Origin: Deltaproteobacteria bacterium
GTDB lineage: Bacteria; Desulfobacterota; Syntrophia; Syntrophales; JACQWR01
Assembly: GCA_026388415.1 (NCBI GenBank)
Contig: JAPLJV010000033.1
Location: 1-38,268, forward strand
Direction: 5' to 3'
Length of the DNA stretch: 38,268 nt
The first letter of the stretch is position 1. Every line of letters begins with the position of its first letter. Under the pieces are notes generated by a model. It had not been told where the DNA came from. It saw nothing but the letters and a program-made list of their open reading frames with translations, and ran no database searches. The position numbers were made by a program, and so were the translations under genes. Positions 16,921 through 25,148 of this stretch are shown here, piece after piece.

Positions 16921-17802
16921 TTACGCGCCTTCATTTAACCTTTCCAGCACCTTAACGAGGGCAGATGAATCAAGCTCACCTTCCTTGCTGCCCATGAGGG
17001 CGTTCATATTCTGGGTGACAAGGGCGGAACCGGGCAGGGCAAGCCCCATCTGATGTGCCGTCTCCATAACGATCCGCAGATCCTTTTGATGGAGACGCAC
17101 CTTGAATCCGGGCTGGAAGTCATGATCTATCATGCGCTTTCCGTGGAGTTCCAGGATCTTGCTGCCCGCAAAACCACCCATAAGCGCCTCTCGCACCCGG
17201 CCAAAATCCACGCCATTTTTCCTGGCAAAGGTTAGCGCCTCGGCCACTCCCTCGACGGTCAAAGAAACCACGATCTGGTTGCAGGCCTTGGCGACCTGTC
17301 CTGCGCCATTAGGACCAATATGAACAATATTCTTCCCCAGACAATCGAAGAAGGGTTTGACCCGGGCAAATACTTCCGGTTTGCCTCCCACCATAATGGA
17401 AAGGGTGCTGTTTACAGCCCCTACTTCGCCTCCCGATACCGGGGCGTCGAGCATCTCTATTCCCTTGGCCATCAGTTGGGCGGCTATGGAGCGGGTAGTC
17501 ACCGGGGAGATGGTGCTCATGTCCACTACGGTAGCGCCGGGTCCGGCCCCTGCCATGACCCCATCGTGCCCCAGTATTACCAGCTCTACATCCTTCGTAT
17601 CAGGCACCATGATAAAAATCAGGTCGGCCGCACGGGCCACTTCTGCCGGCGATGCGCAAGCCCGGGCGCCGGCGGCGGTAAGCGGCTCCATTGATTCGAC
17701 CCGGCGGCTGTTAACCCAGAGGGTGTGGCCGCTTCTGATGAGATTCAAGGCCATGGGTTTGCCCATGATGCCCAAGCCGATGAAACCAACGTTACTATTC
17801 AT
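16921..17802 (-). CDS. 2-hydroxy-3-oxopropionate (tartronate semialdehyde) reductase, copy 2
   Basis: Encodes 293 residues from the ATG at 17802, which has AAAGGAG upstream and overlaps the glycerate kinase stop by 4 nt (ATGA). It shows VGFIGLGIMGKPMALNL, DAPVSGGEVGAVNSTLSIMVGG and GQVAKACNQ (catalytic Lys). It shares long stretches with the next gene, yet the two have drifted enough (for example MVPDTKD versus MVTTTND) that different substrate preference is possible. Coupling to glycerate kinase suits a tartronate semialdehyde to glycerate to phosphoglycerate relay. Confidence 0.85.
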   Translation of the reverse strand: MNSNVGFIGLGIMGKPMALNLIRSGHTLWVNSRRVESMEPLTAAGARACASPAEVARAADLIFIMVPDTKDVELVILGHDGVMAGAGPGATVVDMSTISPVTTRSIAAQLMAKGIEMLDAPVSGGEVGAVNSTLSIMVGGKPEVFARVKPFFDCLGKNIVHIGPNGAGQVAKACNQIVVSLTVEGVAEALTFARKNGVDFGRVREALMGGFAGSKILELHGKRMIDHDFQPGFKVRLHQKDLRIVMETAHQMGLALPGSALVTQNMNALMGSKEGELDSSALVKVLERLNEGA

Positions 17803-18950
17803 ATTCGATCTCCTTTTATGCACGCGACGGCGCGAATTATTCTGAATAATCTTTCGCTTGCCTCCTCGATAAGCCGGGGGGATTCTCCCATGGCCTCATC
17901 AATTGTCATGGGAGCGGCGATGGCGCTCATGGCGGAATCAACTCCGTGCTGGTAAATCAAATCGGCGCCTTTGGCGATAGAGCCGGCGATGGCAAAGACC
18001 GGTTTGCCGTATTTTTTGGCCCTTAAGCCGACGCCTGCCGGAACTTTTCCGTAAGCCGTCTGTTCATCCAGCCGCCCCTCGCCCGTAATGACAATATCCG
18101 CTTCCTTTATCCGGTCATCAATATTGATGGTATTGAGGATGATGTCCATCCCCTTCATGAGTTTGGCCTGGCAGAATACCATCAGACCGGCCCCCAACCC
18201 CCCGGCGGCGCCGCCTCCCGGAGCATCCAGAACATCTATGGCAAGGTCCTTCTTTATAATATCTGCATAGTGCCGCAGGTTCTTGTCCAGTATTTCCACC
18301 ATTTGCGGCGAGGCCCCCTTTTGGGGGCCGAACACCCGTGATGCGCCCCTTTCACCACAGAGCGGGTTGTTTACATCACAGGCGACCACAAATTCAGTTT
18401 GACCAATTAACGGCATGATGCTGCTGATATCTATTCTTCGGAGCCTGTCCAGGAAGCCGCCGCCAATTTCCAGCGGCTCTCCGTCCTTGTCAAGAAACTT
18501 CACGCCTAAAGCCGCAGCCATGCCCATGCCGCCGTCATTGGTCGCACTCCCGCCGATGCCCAGAATAATTTTTCTGCATCCCCGGCTCAGGGCATCCCGG
18601 ATAATTTCTCCCGTGCCATAGGTGGAGGTCGTAAGCGGGTTTCTCTTTTCTTTGGGAACCAAATACAGGCCGGAAGCTTCTGCCATTTCTATGATCGCCG
18701 TATCCCCGTTGACAATGCCGTAGCGCGCCCGGACTTTATTGCCGATGGGGTCGGAAACCTCTGCATAGCGGTATTCACCCTGCAGGGATTCCACCATTGC
18801 CTCGACGGTACCCTCACCGCCATCGGCAATGGCTATCTTTTCGACCTGAGCCTCGCTGTATACGCGCCGGATTCCCTTTTCGATGAGAGCTGCGGCTTCC
18901 AGCGATTTTAAGCTGCCTTTAAAGGAATCCGTGGCTATTAAAACCCTCAT
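17799..18950 (-). CDS. garK: Glycerate kinase (type I, GarK/GlxK family)
   Basis: Encodes 383 residues. Family motifs: VLIATDSFKGSLKSLEAA at the N-terminus, IADGGEGTVEAMV, GIGGSATNDGGMGMAAALG, the PGGGAAGGLGAGL loop and ITGEGRLDEQT near the C-terminus. Studied GarK-type enzymes phosphorylate D-glycerate to 2-phosphoglycerate, which enters lower glycolysis. The gene starts 9 nt after the CitE-like gene with a weak ribosome site, and its stop overlaps the next start, so it is embedded in the operon. Confidence 0.93.
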   Translation of the reverse strand: MRVLIATDSFKGSLKSLEAAALIEKGIRRVYSEAQVEKIAIADGGEGTVEAMVESLQGEYRYAEVSDPIGNKVRARYGIVNGDTAIIEMAEASGLYLVPKEKRNPLTTSTYGTGEIIRDALSRGCRKIILGIGGSATNDGGMGMAAALGVKFLDKDGEPLEIGGGFLDRLRRIDISSIMPLIGQTEFVVACDVNNPLCGERGASRVFGPQKGASPQMVEILDKNLRHYADIIKKDLAIDVLDAPGGGAAGGLGAGLMVFCQAKLMKGMDIILNTINIDDRIKEADIVITGEGRLDEQTAYGKVPAGVGLRAKKYGKPVFAIAGSIAKGADLIYQHGVDSAMSAIAAPMTIDEAMGESPRLIEEASERLFRIIRAVACIKGDRI

Positions 18951-18959
18951 ATTGAATCT

Positions 18960-19856
18960 TCAGGACTTCTTGCGCTTCTTGTCAAAGGCAGTGATCTCTT
19001 CCATGATTGCGAGGGTCGCCCTGGCGCTTTCGTAAACCGGTGTGTCCACCATCTGTCCCTTGTGGTTGATTGCCGCCAACCCCTTGGCGATTCCCTCTGA
19101 CTCGAAGACCTTGACAATCTCCGTGGCCAATTTAACATCCTCAGAAGAGGGAGTATAGATCCGGTGGGACGGCTCGATCTGACTCGGATGAATCAGCATT
19201 CTTCCCTCGTATCCCAACTGATGGCCGAAACTGGTGGTCTTCTCGAACAGAGCAATATCCTGATAGGCCACGAAGGGGCAATCAATGGCGATGATGCCGG
19301 CGGCGCGGGCGGCAACGGCCACGTGGGCGCGGGCATACAACTGTTCTTCACCTTCGAGGGTGAGCTTTACCCGCATGTCCTTGCAGTAATCCACGGCGCC
19401 GAAGATGATCGAATTGACCCGCTTGCTCGCGACAGCAGACGGATAGGCATTGATGACGCCGATGGCCGTCTCGGCTAAAAGCTGAATGGCCACGCTTCCC
19501 ACGGGCAGACCCCGCCTCCGCTCCAACTCCTCGATCTTCCATTCCAGGCGCTTTACGTGATCGGGCCCGGCGCACTTGGGCAGGCATATTCCGGCCAGGC
19601 CCTTATGGACAGAGGCCTCGAGGTCATCGTCGGTCCACGGGGTAAACCAGTTGTTGATCCGGACGTATACCAAGGAGCCTCCCGATCCAGCTATTTTCAG
19701 GTTTTTCTTGATCATCTCCCTGGATTTTGGCTTCTCGGCGGGGGGAACGGAATCCTCCAGATCGAGAGTAATAATGTCGGCCGGTGTTTTCGGAGCCTTG
19801 GAAATCATCTTGTCGTTGTTGGCAGGAATATAAAAAACAGATCTCATTACGGCCAT
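18960..19856 (-). CDS. HpcH/HpaI aldolase / CitE family lyase (malyl-CoA lyase-like)
   Basis: Encodes 298 residues from the ATG at 19856, which has AAGGAGG at good spacing; an upstream start would add nine residues. MRSVFYIPANNDKMI, DIITLDLEDSVPPAEK (acidic metal ligands) and YVRINNWFTPWT define the CitE/malyl-CoA lyase TIM-barrel family, and GRMLIHPSQI is the C-terminal signature. Members cleave citryl-CoA, (S)-malyl-CoA or citramalyl-CoA. In a glyoxylate cluster, cleavage of malyl-CoA to acetyl-CoA plus glyoxylate is the obvious hypothesis; substrate cannot be read from sequence alone. Confidence 0.85.
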   Translation of the reverse strand: MAVMRSVFYIPANNDKMISKAPKTPADIITLDLEDSVPPAEKPKSREMIKKNLKIAGSGGSLVYVRINNWFTPWTDDDLEASVHKGLAGICLPKCAGPDHVKRLEWKIEELERRRGLPVGSVAIQLLAETAIGVINAYPSAVASKRVNSIIFGAVDYCKDMRVKLTLEGEEQLYARAHVAVAARAAGIIAIDCPFVAYQDIALFEKTTSFGHQLGYEGRMLIHPSQIEPSHRIYTPSSEDVKLATEIVKVFESEGIAKGLAAINHKGQMVDTPVYESARATLAIMEEITAFDKKRKKS

Positions 19857-19907
19857 TTTCAAACCTCCTTGTTTTAGTTCCAAGTTTTGAGTTCTTTCAC
19901 TAACAAA

Positions 19908-21092
19908 TCAAGACTTAGAACTTTTAACTGTTGTCCAAGCCGCCATTGCTGCTGCCATGCCTGCGCCCGGCTTAAACTTGTAACCGCACCCGGCAAGCCC
20001 GGCCTCCACAGCTCCGACAGTTGCCAGCGTTTCGCCCAGCGCCGTCGAACCCATGTGACCGATACGGAAATATTCGGCCCGAATCTGCGGGTGCAACCCA
20101 CCGGCAAGAAATGCCCCGGCCTGCCGCACTTTAACCAGGAAGTCCGCTCCATTGACGCCGGCCGGGTAGCGCGGCGCCGTCATGGTGTGGGCCGCATACT
20201 CCTGCTTGATTGGCACCTGCCCCATTCCCAAGGCCTGGATGGCGGCCTGAAAGGCCTGTGCGATCCGTTCATGGCGGGCAAAACGCGCCTCCATCCCTTC
20301 TTTAAGAATGATCCCCAGGCTGACGTTGAGCGCCCAGATCAGGTTTACCGCCGGGGTGCCAAAATAGGCGGCCTTGCGCGCTTCGTAGGCTTCCATAATA
20401 GGCAGCCAGTTTGTCCAGTCGGCGTAATAATTGCCTACCAATGTTTTTCGCGCCCTGAAGGCGGCCATCGCCCGCGGCCCGACCACGAGCAGGGCCAGAC
20501 CGGGAGGCGTACCGACCGCTTTTTGCGAGGCGGTCAGGGCCACGTCCACACCCCAGTCAGCCATGCGCAACTCCTCCCCGGCCACTGAGCAGACGCCATC
20601 CACCACCACCAGTGTGTCATAACGGCGGCCCAATGCGGCCAAGGCCTTGATGTCCGTTAAAACACCGGTGGAGGTGTCCACGTGTGTAATCGTCATCATC
20701 TTGAAGTGACCGCTTTTCAGCGCGGTTTCAACTTCCTGGATTGACGGTCGGCCGCCGACTTCGGATCGCACGTGCGTCACCTGAGCGCCATAGCGTTCCA
20801 GCAGTGCGCCAAAACGGTCGCTGAAAAAGCCGGTGTTGACAACCAGCGCCTTGTCGCCGGCCTCGATCAGGTTTGCTCCCGCCAGGTCCATCGCCAGCGT
20901 TCCCGAGCCGGCAATGATGAACGGTTGTCCATCAGGAGAGAGAAACATCTGGCGCATCCTCTCCAATGCCTGTCCAAATACCTCTATGAATGACGGGTCA
21001 AGGTGGCCGGTCGTGGGAGCACCCGCTGCGGCGAGAACTGACGGTTCAAACTCAATGGGACCAGGAATCATCAACAGTGTGCGGTCTTTCAT
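19908..21092 (-). CDS. Class V aminotransferase (alanine/serine-glyoxylate aminotransferase family)
   Basis: Encodes 394 residues. MIPGPIEFEPSVLAA, GSGTLAMDLAGANL, the PLP aspartate in VVVDGVCSVAGEE and the PLP-binding Lys in TASQKAVGTPPGLAL fit the fold-type I class V group that includes alanine-glyoxylate and serine-glyoxylate aminotransferases. It would convert glyoxylate to glycine with alanine or serine as donor; serine would yield hydroxypyruvate, the substrate of the neighbouring dehydrogenase. Strong ribosome site (AAGGAGGG), 18 bp after the dehydrogenase gene. The Ala-rich tail is unremarkable. Confidence 0.88.
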   Translation of the reverse strand: MKDRTLLMIPGPIEFEPSVLAAAGAPTTGHLDPSFIEVFGQALERMRQMFLSPDGQPFIIAGSGTLAMDLAGANLIEAGDKALVVNTGFFSDRFGALLERYGAQVTHVRSEVGGRPSIQEVETALKSGHFKMMTITHVDTSTGVLTDIKALAALGRRYDTLVVVDGVCSVAGEELRMADWGVDVALTASQKAVGTPPGLALLVVGPRAMAAFRARKTLVGNYYADWTNWLPIMEAYEARKAAYFGTPAVNLIWALNVSLGIILKEGMEARFARHERIAQAFQAAIQALGMGQVPIKQEYAAHTMTAPRYPAGVNGADFLVKVRQAGAFLAGGLHPQIRAEYFRIGHMGSTALGETLATVGAVEAGLAGCGYKFKPGAGMAAAMAAWTTVKSSKS

Positions 21093-21110
21093 TATTTGCC
21101 CTCCTTTACA

Positions 21111-22070
21111 TCACTTGTTTACGACATTAACCGGATTTCCTGCCAGGAATGCCTTCAGATTATCTACGGCAACATCCATCAGCCTTGCCCTTGCCTCTTT
21201 GGTTGCCCACGCTATGTGAGGGGTAATGACACAGTTTTTTGCGCCCAACAACGGATTGTCGGCCTGCGGCGGCTCAACGGACAAGACATCAAGTCCCGCA
21301 CCGGCAATAATCCCCTTATTGAGGGCCTCGGTCAAATCCTCATCCACAACCAGCGGTCCGCGGGACGTGTTGATGAGAAACGCCGTCCGCTTCATTTTGC
21401 TTAGATTGTCTTTATTTATGATGCCCTGGGTGGCAGGGAACAACGGACAGTGGAGGCTAACGACATCGGACTCCCTCAGGAGCTCATCCAGTTCTGCCCA
21501 GCGGAAGTTCCGGCGCAGGCTTTGATCGCTTTTATAGGCGTCAAATCCCAGGACATTCATCCCCAGTGCCGTTGCTATGTCGGCTACCCGCTGGCCAATA
21601 CGGCCAAAACCGATGATGCCCATAGTCTTGTCCGCCAGTTCAATGAGGGGATGATTCCAGAAGCACCAGTCTATGCATTTTACCCAGTCGCCCCTATGGA
21701 CGGCGCTGCTGTGATCATGAACGTGGTTGCACAGCTCCAGCAGGATGGCAAAGGTCATCTGCGCCACCGACGAGGTGCCGTAGGTTGGGATGTTGGTAAC
21801 GGGAATATTCCGTTTCTTGGCGGCTTCAACATCTACCACATTGTAGCCCGTGGCAAGGACGCCGATATATTTTAGTTCTGGCAGGTCGGTAAAGAGATCC
21901 TCGCCCAGGAGTGTCTTGTTCGTAAACAGGATGTCCGCTCCCCGGGAGCGCTCCCGGGTAAGCCCGGCAGGCGTCCTGTCATAGATGACCGTTTCGCCCA
22001 GCTTTTTCAGATTATCCCAGCTAATATCCCCCGGGTTCAAGGTGTATCCGTCCAGCACTACGATCTTCAT
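21111..22070 (-). CDS. D-2-hydroxyacid dehydrogenase (hydroxypyruvate reductase/glycerate dehydrogenase-like)
   Basis: Encodes 319 residues. The nucleotide motif is MGIIGFGRIGQRVADIA. The catalytic set is visible: Arg in NTSRGPLVVDEDL, Glu in LDVLSVEPP and His in ITPHIAWATKEAR. GVLATGYNVVDVEAA and NIPTYGTSSVAQ are substrate-domain signatures of the glycerate dehydrogenase subgroup. It would interconvert hydroxypyruvate (or glyoxylate) and D-glycerate (or glycolate) with NAD(P)H. The gap upstream to the TIM-barrel gene is 176 bp and holds a composite palindromic element, so this gene may have a second transcription start or reduced read-through. Confidence 0.9.
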   Translation of the reverse strand: MKIVVLDGYTLNPGDISWDNLKKLGETVIYDRTPAGLTRERSRGADILFTNKTLLGEDLFTDLPELKYIGVLATGYNVVDVEAAKKRNIPVTNIPTYGTSSVAQMTFAILLELCNHVHDHSSAVHRGDWVKCIDWCFWNHPLIELADKTMGIIGFGRIGQRVADIATALGMNVLGFDAYKSDQSLRRNFRWAELDELLRESDVVSLHCPLFPATQGIINKDNLSKMKRTAFLINTSRGPLVVDEDLTEALNKGIIAGAGLDVLSVEPPQADNPLLGAKNCVITPHIAWATKEARARLMDVAVDNLKAFLAGNPVNVVNK

Positions 22071-22143
22071 ATTCTCAATCCCTCATATTTATTGTTTTTC
22101 AAAAGCCGTCAAACTTGATGCTCTCGTCAAAAGTCTCCCAATG

Positions 22144-22213
22144 GTCATACCGGCGAAAGCCGGTATCCAGACTACTTTAAAAGCACTGGATTCCGGGTCA
22201 AGCCCGGAATGAC
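22144..22213. repeat. Composite palindromic (BIME-like) element inside the glyoxylate operon
   Basis: Two REP-like units face each other: GTCATAC-CGG...CCG-GTATCCAG (22144-22170), a 15-nt spacer, then CTGGATT-CCGGG...CCCGG-AATGAC (22186-22213). The outer ends are inverted copies of each other. The same two-unit layout recurs at 36.5 and 36.7 kb. It sits in the only wide gap of the glyoxylate cluster. Confidence 0.8.
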
Positions 22214-22246
22214 AAAGGAGGCAAGTTACGACGTATTACGAGACCG

Positions 22247-23158
22247 TCAAACTCTGCTCCACGCCATATTCAGCGTCCTTTTGGCGTTTGCTATTACCAC
22301 ATCGGAATCTTCATCTCCAAAGGGCTTCACTTCAAAGCTCACAATGGGCGGATTTTTTTCGTTCAAAAACCCGATCTGCAACAGCATCTTTAAAAATTCC
22401 GCTACCTCATCAACATCATTTTCCCCTCCCGGGAAGCCAAAGCGCGGGTGCATGTCTCCATAGGCCGGAAGATCGGGGCTCTTAACGACGCAGTTCCCGA
22501 TATGGGCATGCACCAGGTAGTCTTTCACGGGCAGGATGGCCGCCGCGGCCGACTCTCTTATTAAGGGAAGATGGCTCAAATCAACCATCAAGCCGAAATT
22601 GTCATGTTCCTTCCTTATCTCCGCCGCATATCTCCTGGCGAGTTCCGCCGGGCCGACCAGGCTTTTCTTATCTACATCATAATCAAATATCTCATGGACA
22701 ACCTTGATGCTTCCCTTTGATCTGGCATAGGCACATAACTCTTTGGTTGATCGGATCAGGGCCCGGTAAGCCTCTTCCTTCCCGCTCTCTTCATATTTCC
22801 CGCTTAAAAAGGCAAACCCGACGGCGCCCAGTTCACAGGCTTCATCAATGCCTTCTTTCAACGTTGCCACGGCTTGCAGCCGGCCTTCCTCATTGGTGTC
22901 GTTGATATTGAGCCCGGTCGTAAGCAGGCGCGGCTGTCCGCCGTAGGCCACCGTCAGATGCGAGGCGGCCAGGATTTTCTTGACCTCTTCCTTAGCCTTG
23001 GCATCTTTAATCCAGCTTATCTCGATGGCATTGAAATAAGCATCACAAGCAATCTTCCTTATTGACTCTACGATCGGTCCCTCGCCCTTCATGGTTACCG
23101 GATAGGCCATAAAGTGGATCAAACCTACCTTCATATACCTATACATGGATTCGTTCAC
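22247..23158 (-). CDS. Sugar phosphate isomerase/epimerase family TIM barrel, hydroxypyruvate isomerase-like
   Basis: About 303 residues from a GTG at 23158 with AAGGAG 8 nt upstream; the ATG at 23146 or 23134 is possible. The xylose isomerase-like TIM barrel shows its metal ligands in order: HEIFD (Glu), MVDLSHLP (Asp/His), HAHIGN (His) and SFEVKPFG (Glu). By position between a glyoxylate carboligase-like enzyme and a hydroxypyruvate reductase-like enzyme it could interconvert tartronate semialdehyde and hydroxypyruvate, but it is about 45 residues longer than E. coli Hyi, so another ketose or epimerase substrate is possible. Confidence 0.75.
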   Translation of the reverse strand: MNESMYRYMKVGLIHFMAYPVTMKGEGPIVESIRKIACDAYFNAIEISWIKDAKAKEEVKKILAASHLTVAYGGQPRLLTTGLNINDTNEEGRLQAVATLKEGIDEACELGAVGFAFLSGKYEESGKEEAYRALIRSTKELCAYARSKGSIKVVHEIFDYDVDKKSLVGPAELARRYAAEIRKEHDNFGLMVDLSHLPLIRESAAAAILPVKDYLVHAHIGNCVVKSPDLPAYGDMHPRFGFPGGENDVDEVAEFLKMLLQIGFLNEKNPPIVSFEVKPFGDEDSDVVIANAKRTLNMAWSRV

Positions 23159-23191
23159 GACGGCCACTCCTTCTGCAAAGATAATTTCCCC

Positions 23192-24862
23192 TTATTCAAA
23201 TTCCCTGACCGCCGCCACGCTCGGTCCCATCGAACAGTCCGTCTGCTCTTCGCAGATGATATCTATAACGTATGGCTTTCCGGATTTTACCGCGCGTTCC
23301 AAGGCTCCCGCAATTTCTTCCGGCTTAAAGACCCGTTCCGCCCGGCAGGCAAATCCTTCGGCAATTTTCACATAATCTATCAGGGTTTGGTTTTCCTTCA
23401 TCTCCACGGCGCACTCAAACTGGTAGGCATACTTCTGGTTCTGCCGGATGAGACCCATGTAGGCATTGTTCACGATGACGACGATGATGGGTATTCCATA
23501 TTTTGCCGCCACCGCCAGCTCTTCAATGAGGAACGTAAAGCCAAAATCACCCATTACGGCAACGGCATTATGCTCCGGTTTGGCAATTTTCGCCCCGATG
23601 GCGGCCGGTATGTCGAAGCCAAGCGTTCCCGCCCCGCCCGACGGCAGATACATCCGGGGCTTGTTGATTTCCTGAAACTGCCCCGACCAGATCTGGTTCA
23701 GGCCACAACCGGTGGTAAACATGGTATTGTCGCCAAAGAATTTATTCAATTCATAAAAAACCCGCTGCGGTTTTATGGGGACGTTGTCGTAATCGGCCTT
23801 TCTCTTTAAGGCCTGCTTTAATTCGGGAAGCGCTTTCACGCGTGCGACAGGCTCCTTCCTGACGCCCCTTGATTTCGCCTCTTTCAGCAGGGCGTTGAGG
23901 GCCAGCCTGGCATCGGAGACAATCCCCACTTCGGCTGGCAGGATTTTGTTAATCTGTCCGGCTTCGATATCAATGTGGATGAACCTTCTGTCTCCCGCAT
24001 ATACCTTGATATCTCCAGTATGGCGGTCGGTAAAGCGGCAACCAATGCCGAAAACCACATCGGATTCGAGAAAAATCCTGTTGCCCAGCGGAGACCCGAC
24101 CTGAATCCCCATGCATCCGACACTTAAGGGATGATTGTCCGGGAAGGCGCCCTTGGACATATAGGTGGTGATGACGGGAAGCTGCAGGTATTCGGCAAAC
24201 TCAATACATTCCGCTACCGCGCCGGAAAGGACAACGCCGCCGCCCATAATCATCACGGGATTCTTGGCCTCGGAAAGCAGATCAAGCGCCTGCTGAATCA
24301 GATTTAAATCCGGCTTGACTTCCGGTATCGGCAAAGGTGCATCCGTTGCTTCATCATACTCAATATCTACCAGTTGGACATCAAGGGGCAAGTCAATAAC
24401 CACCGGCCCCGGCTTGCCTGCTCTGGCGGTGCGGAAGGCCTCCCGCATTACCTTCGGCACATCGGCAGGATTGGTAACACACCAGGTGGCCTTGGTTATG
24501 GGCTGGCAAATTTTCGCTATATCAACGCACTGAAAGGCATCCTTCCCGAGCAGAGCGGTAACGTTTTGGCCCGTGATGGCAATCAAGGGTATGGAATCAA
24601 TATTGGCGGTGTATAGACCGGTCACGAAGTTAGTCGCCCCCGGGCCTGATGTACAGATCGCCAGGGCCATTTTCCCGCTGGCCCGGAAAAAACCGTCAGC
24701 GGCGTGTACGGCCGCTTCTTCGTGACGAACCGTGAAGTGCTTGATTTTTTTTGAAGTTCCCAGATATTTGTAGACAGGATTGATGCCAGCTCCGGGGATC
24801 CCGAAGGCAGCAGTAATACCCTCATTTTCAAGAATTTTGACGACAATTTCGGCAACTTTCAT
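23192..24862 (-). CDS. ThDP-dependent glyoxylate carboligase-like enzyme (tartronate semialdehyde or acetolactate synthase family)
   Basis: About 556 residues from the ATG at 24862 (GGGAG 8 nt upstream; an ATG 9 nt earlier lies too close to that site). It has all three domains of the acetohydroxyacid synthase superfamily. GIPGAGINPVYKY, TSGPGATNFVTGLYTANIDSIPL and KPGPVVIDLPLDVQLVDIEYD lie in the N-terminal half. The ThDP/Mg motif GDFGFTFLIEELAVAAK...VNNAYMGLIRQ is C-terminal. Many stretches (KPQRVFYELNKFFG, NNAYMGLIRQNQ, DIAKICQPITKA) resemble E. coli glyoxylate carboligase more than acetolactate synthase. However, RHEEAAVH places Glu where E. coli Gcl has its unusual Val51. First gene of the cluster. 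Confidence 0.82.
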   Translation of the reverse strand: MKVAEIVVKILENEGITAAFGIPGAGINPVYKYLGTSKKIKHFTVRHEEAAVHAADGFFRASGKMALAICTSGPGATNFVTGLYTANIDSIPLIAITGQNVTALLGKDAFQCVDIAKICQPITKATWCVTNPADVPKVMREAFRTARAGKPGPVVIDLPLDVQLVDIEYDEATDAPLPIPEVKPDLNLIQQALDLLSEAKNPVMIMGGGVVLSGAVAECIEFAEYLQLPVITTYMSKGAFPDNHPLSVGCMGIQVGSPLGNRIFLESDVVFGIGCRFTDRHTGDIKVYAGDRRFIHIDIEAGQINKILPAEVGIVSDARLALNALLKEAKSRGVRKEPVARVKALPELKQALKRKADYDNVPIKPQRVFYELNKFFGDNTMFTTGCGLNQIWSGQFQEINKPRMYLPSGGAGTLGFDIPAAIGAKIAKPEHNAVAVMGDFGFTFLIEELAVAAKYGIPIIVVIVNNAYMGLIRQNQKYAYQFECAVEMKENQTLIDYVKIAEGFACRAERVFKPEEIAGALERAVKSGKPYVIDIICEEQTDCSMGPSVAAVREFE

Positions 24863-24891
24863 GATTCCCATCTCCCTGTCATCCGGCTCGT

Positions 24892-24920
24892 TTTATAATA
24901 TAAGTAATATCGTGACGCAA
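24892..24920 (-). promoter_or_regulatory. Candidate promoter of the glyoxylate cluster
   Basis: On the minus strand TTGCGT (24915-24920) and TATAAA (24892-24897) are separated by exactly 17 nt, about 30 bp before the carboligase-like start. Good sigma-70 match by eye; no experimental support. Confidence 0.55.
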
Positions 24921-25016
24921 GGAGAAAATGTATCAAAAGAAATAGGCGCGTGAGTTAGAGCCGGGAACGAAAAAGAAAGATAGCAATAATTAATTATACT
25001 GACACCGGAACTCCTG

Positions 25017-25140
25017 CTAAACGACAATGACAAGTTCAGAATAACGGGCAAGAATTGAATCTGCAGTCAGCAGGTGCAGTGGTTCCGAAATAGCCTGAGC
25101 AAGGAGCATTCGGTCAAAGGGGTCTTTGTGCAACGTGTTA
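25017..25140 (-). pseudogene. C-terminal remnant of a VapC-type PIN toxin gene
   Basis: Read on the minus strand, this stretch encodes NTLHKDPFDRMLLAQAIS, then EPLHLLTADSILARYSEL and VIVV before a stop at 25017-25019. This is the familiar C-terminal third of PIN-domain toxins, with the late acidic active-site residues (HKDPFDR, TADS). There is no N-terminal half: upstream the sequence runs into a half-copy of the GGACACCGG...CCGGTGTGAC palindrome at 25149-25175. The gene was therefore cut at or near that repeat and no antitoxin is left beside it. Confidence 0.8.
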
Positions 25141-25148
25141 CAAAAATA

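Noticed and set aside
23192-24862. Assignment as a plain biosynthetic acetolactate synthase large subunit
   Set aside because: Despite the Glu at position 51, several segments match glyoxylate carboligase better, there is no small subunit gene, and all neighbours are glyoxylate or glycerate enzymes. Left open, but not preferred.
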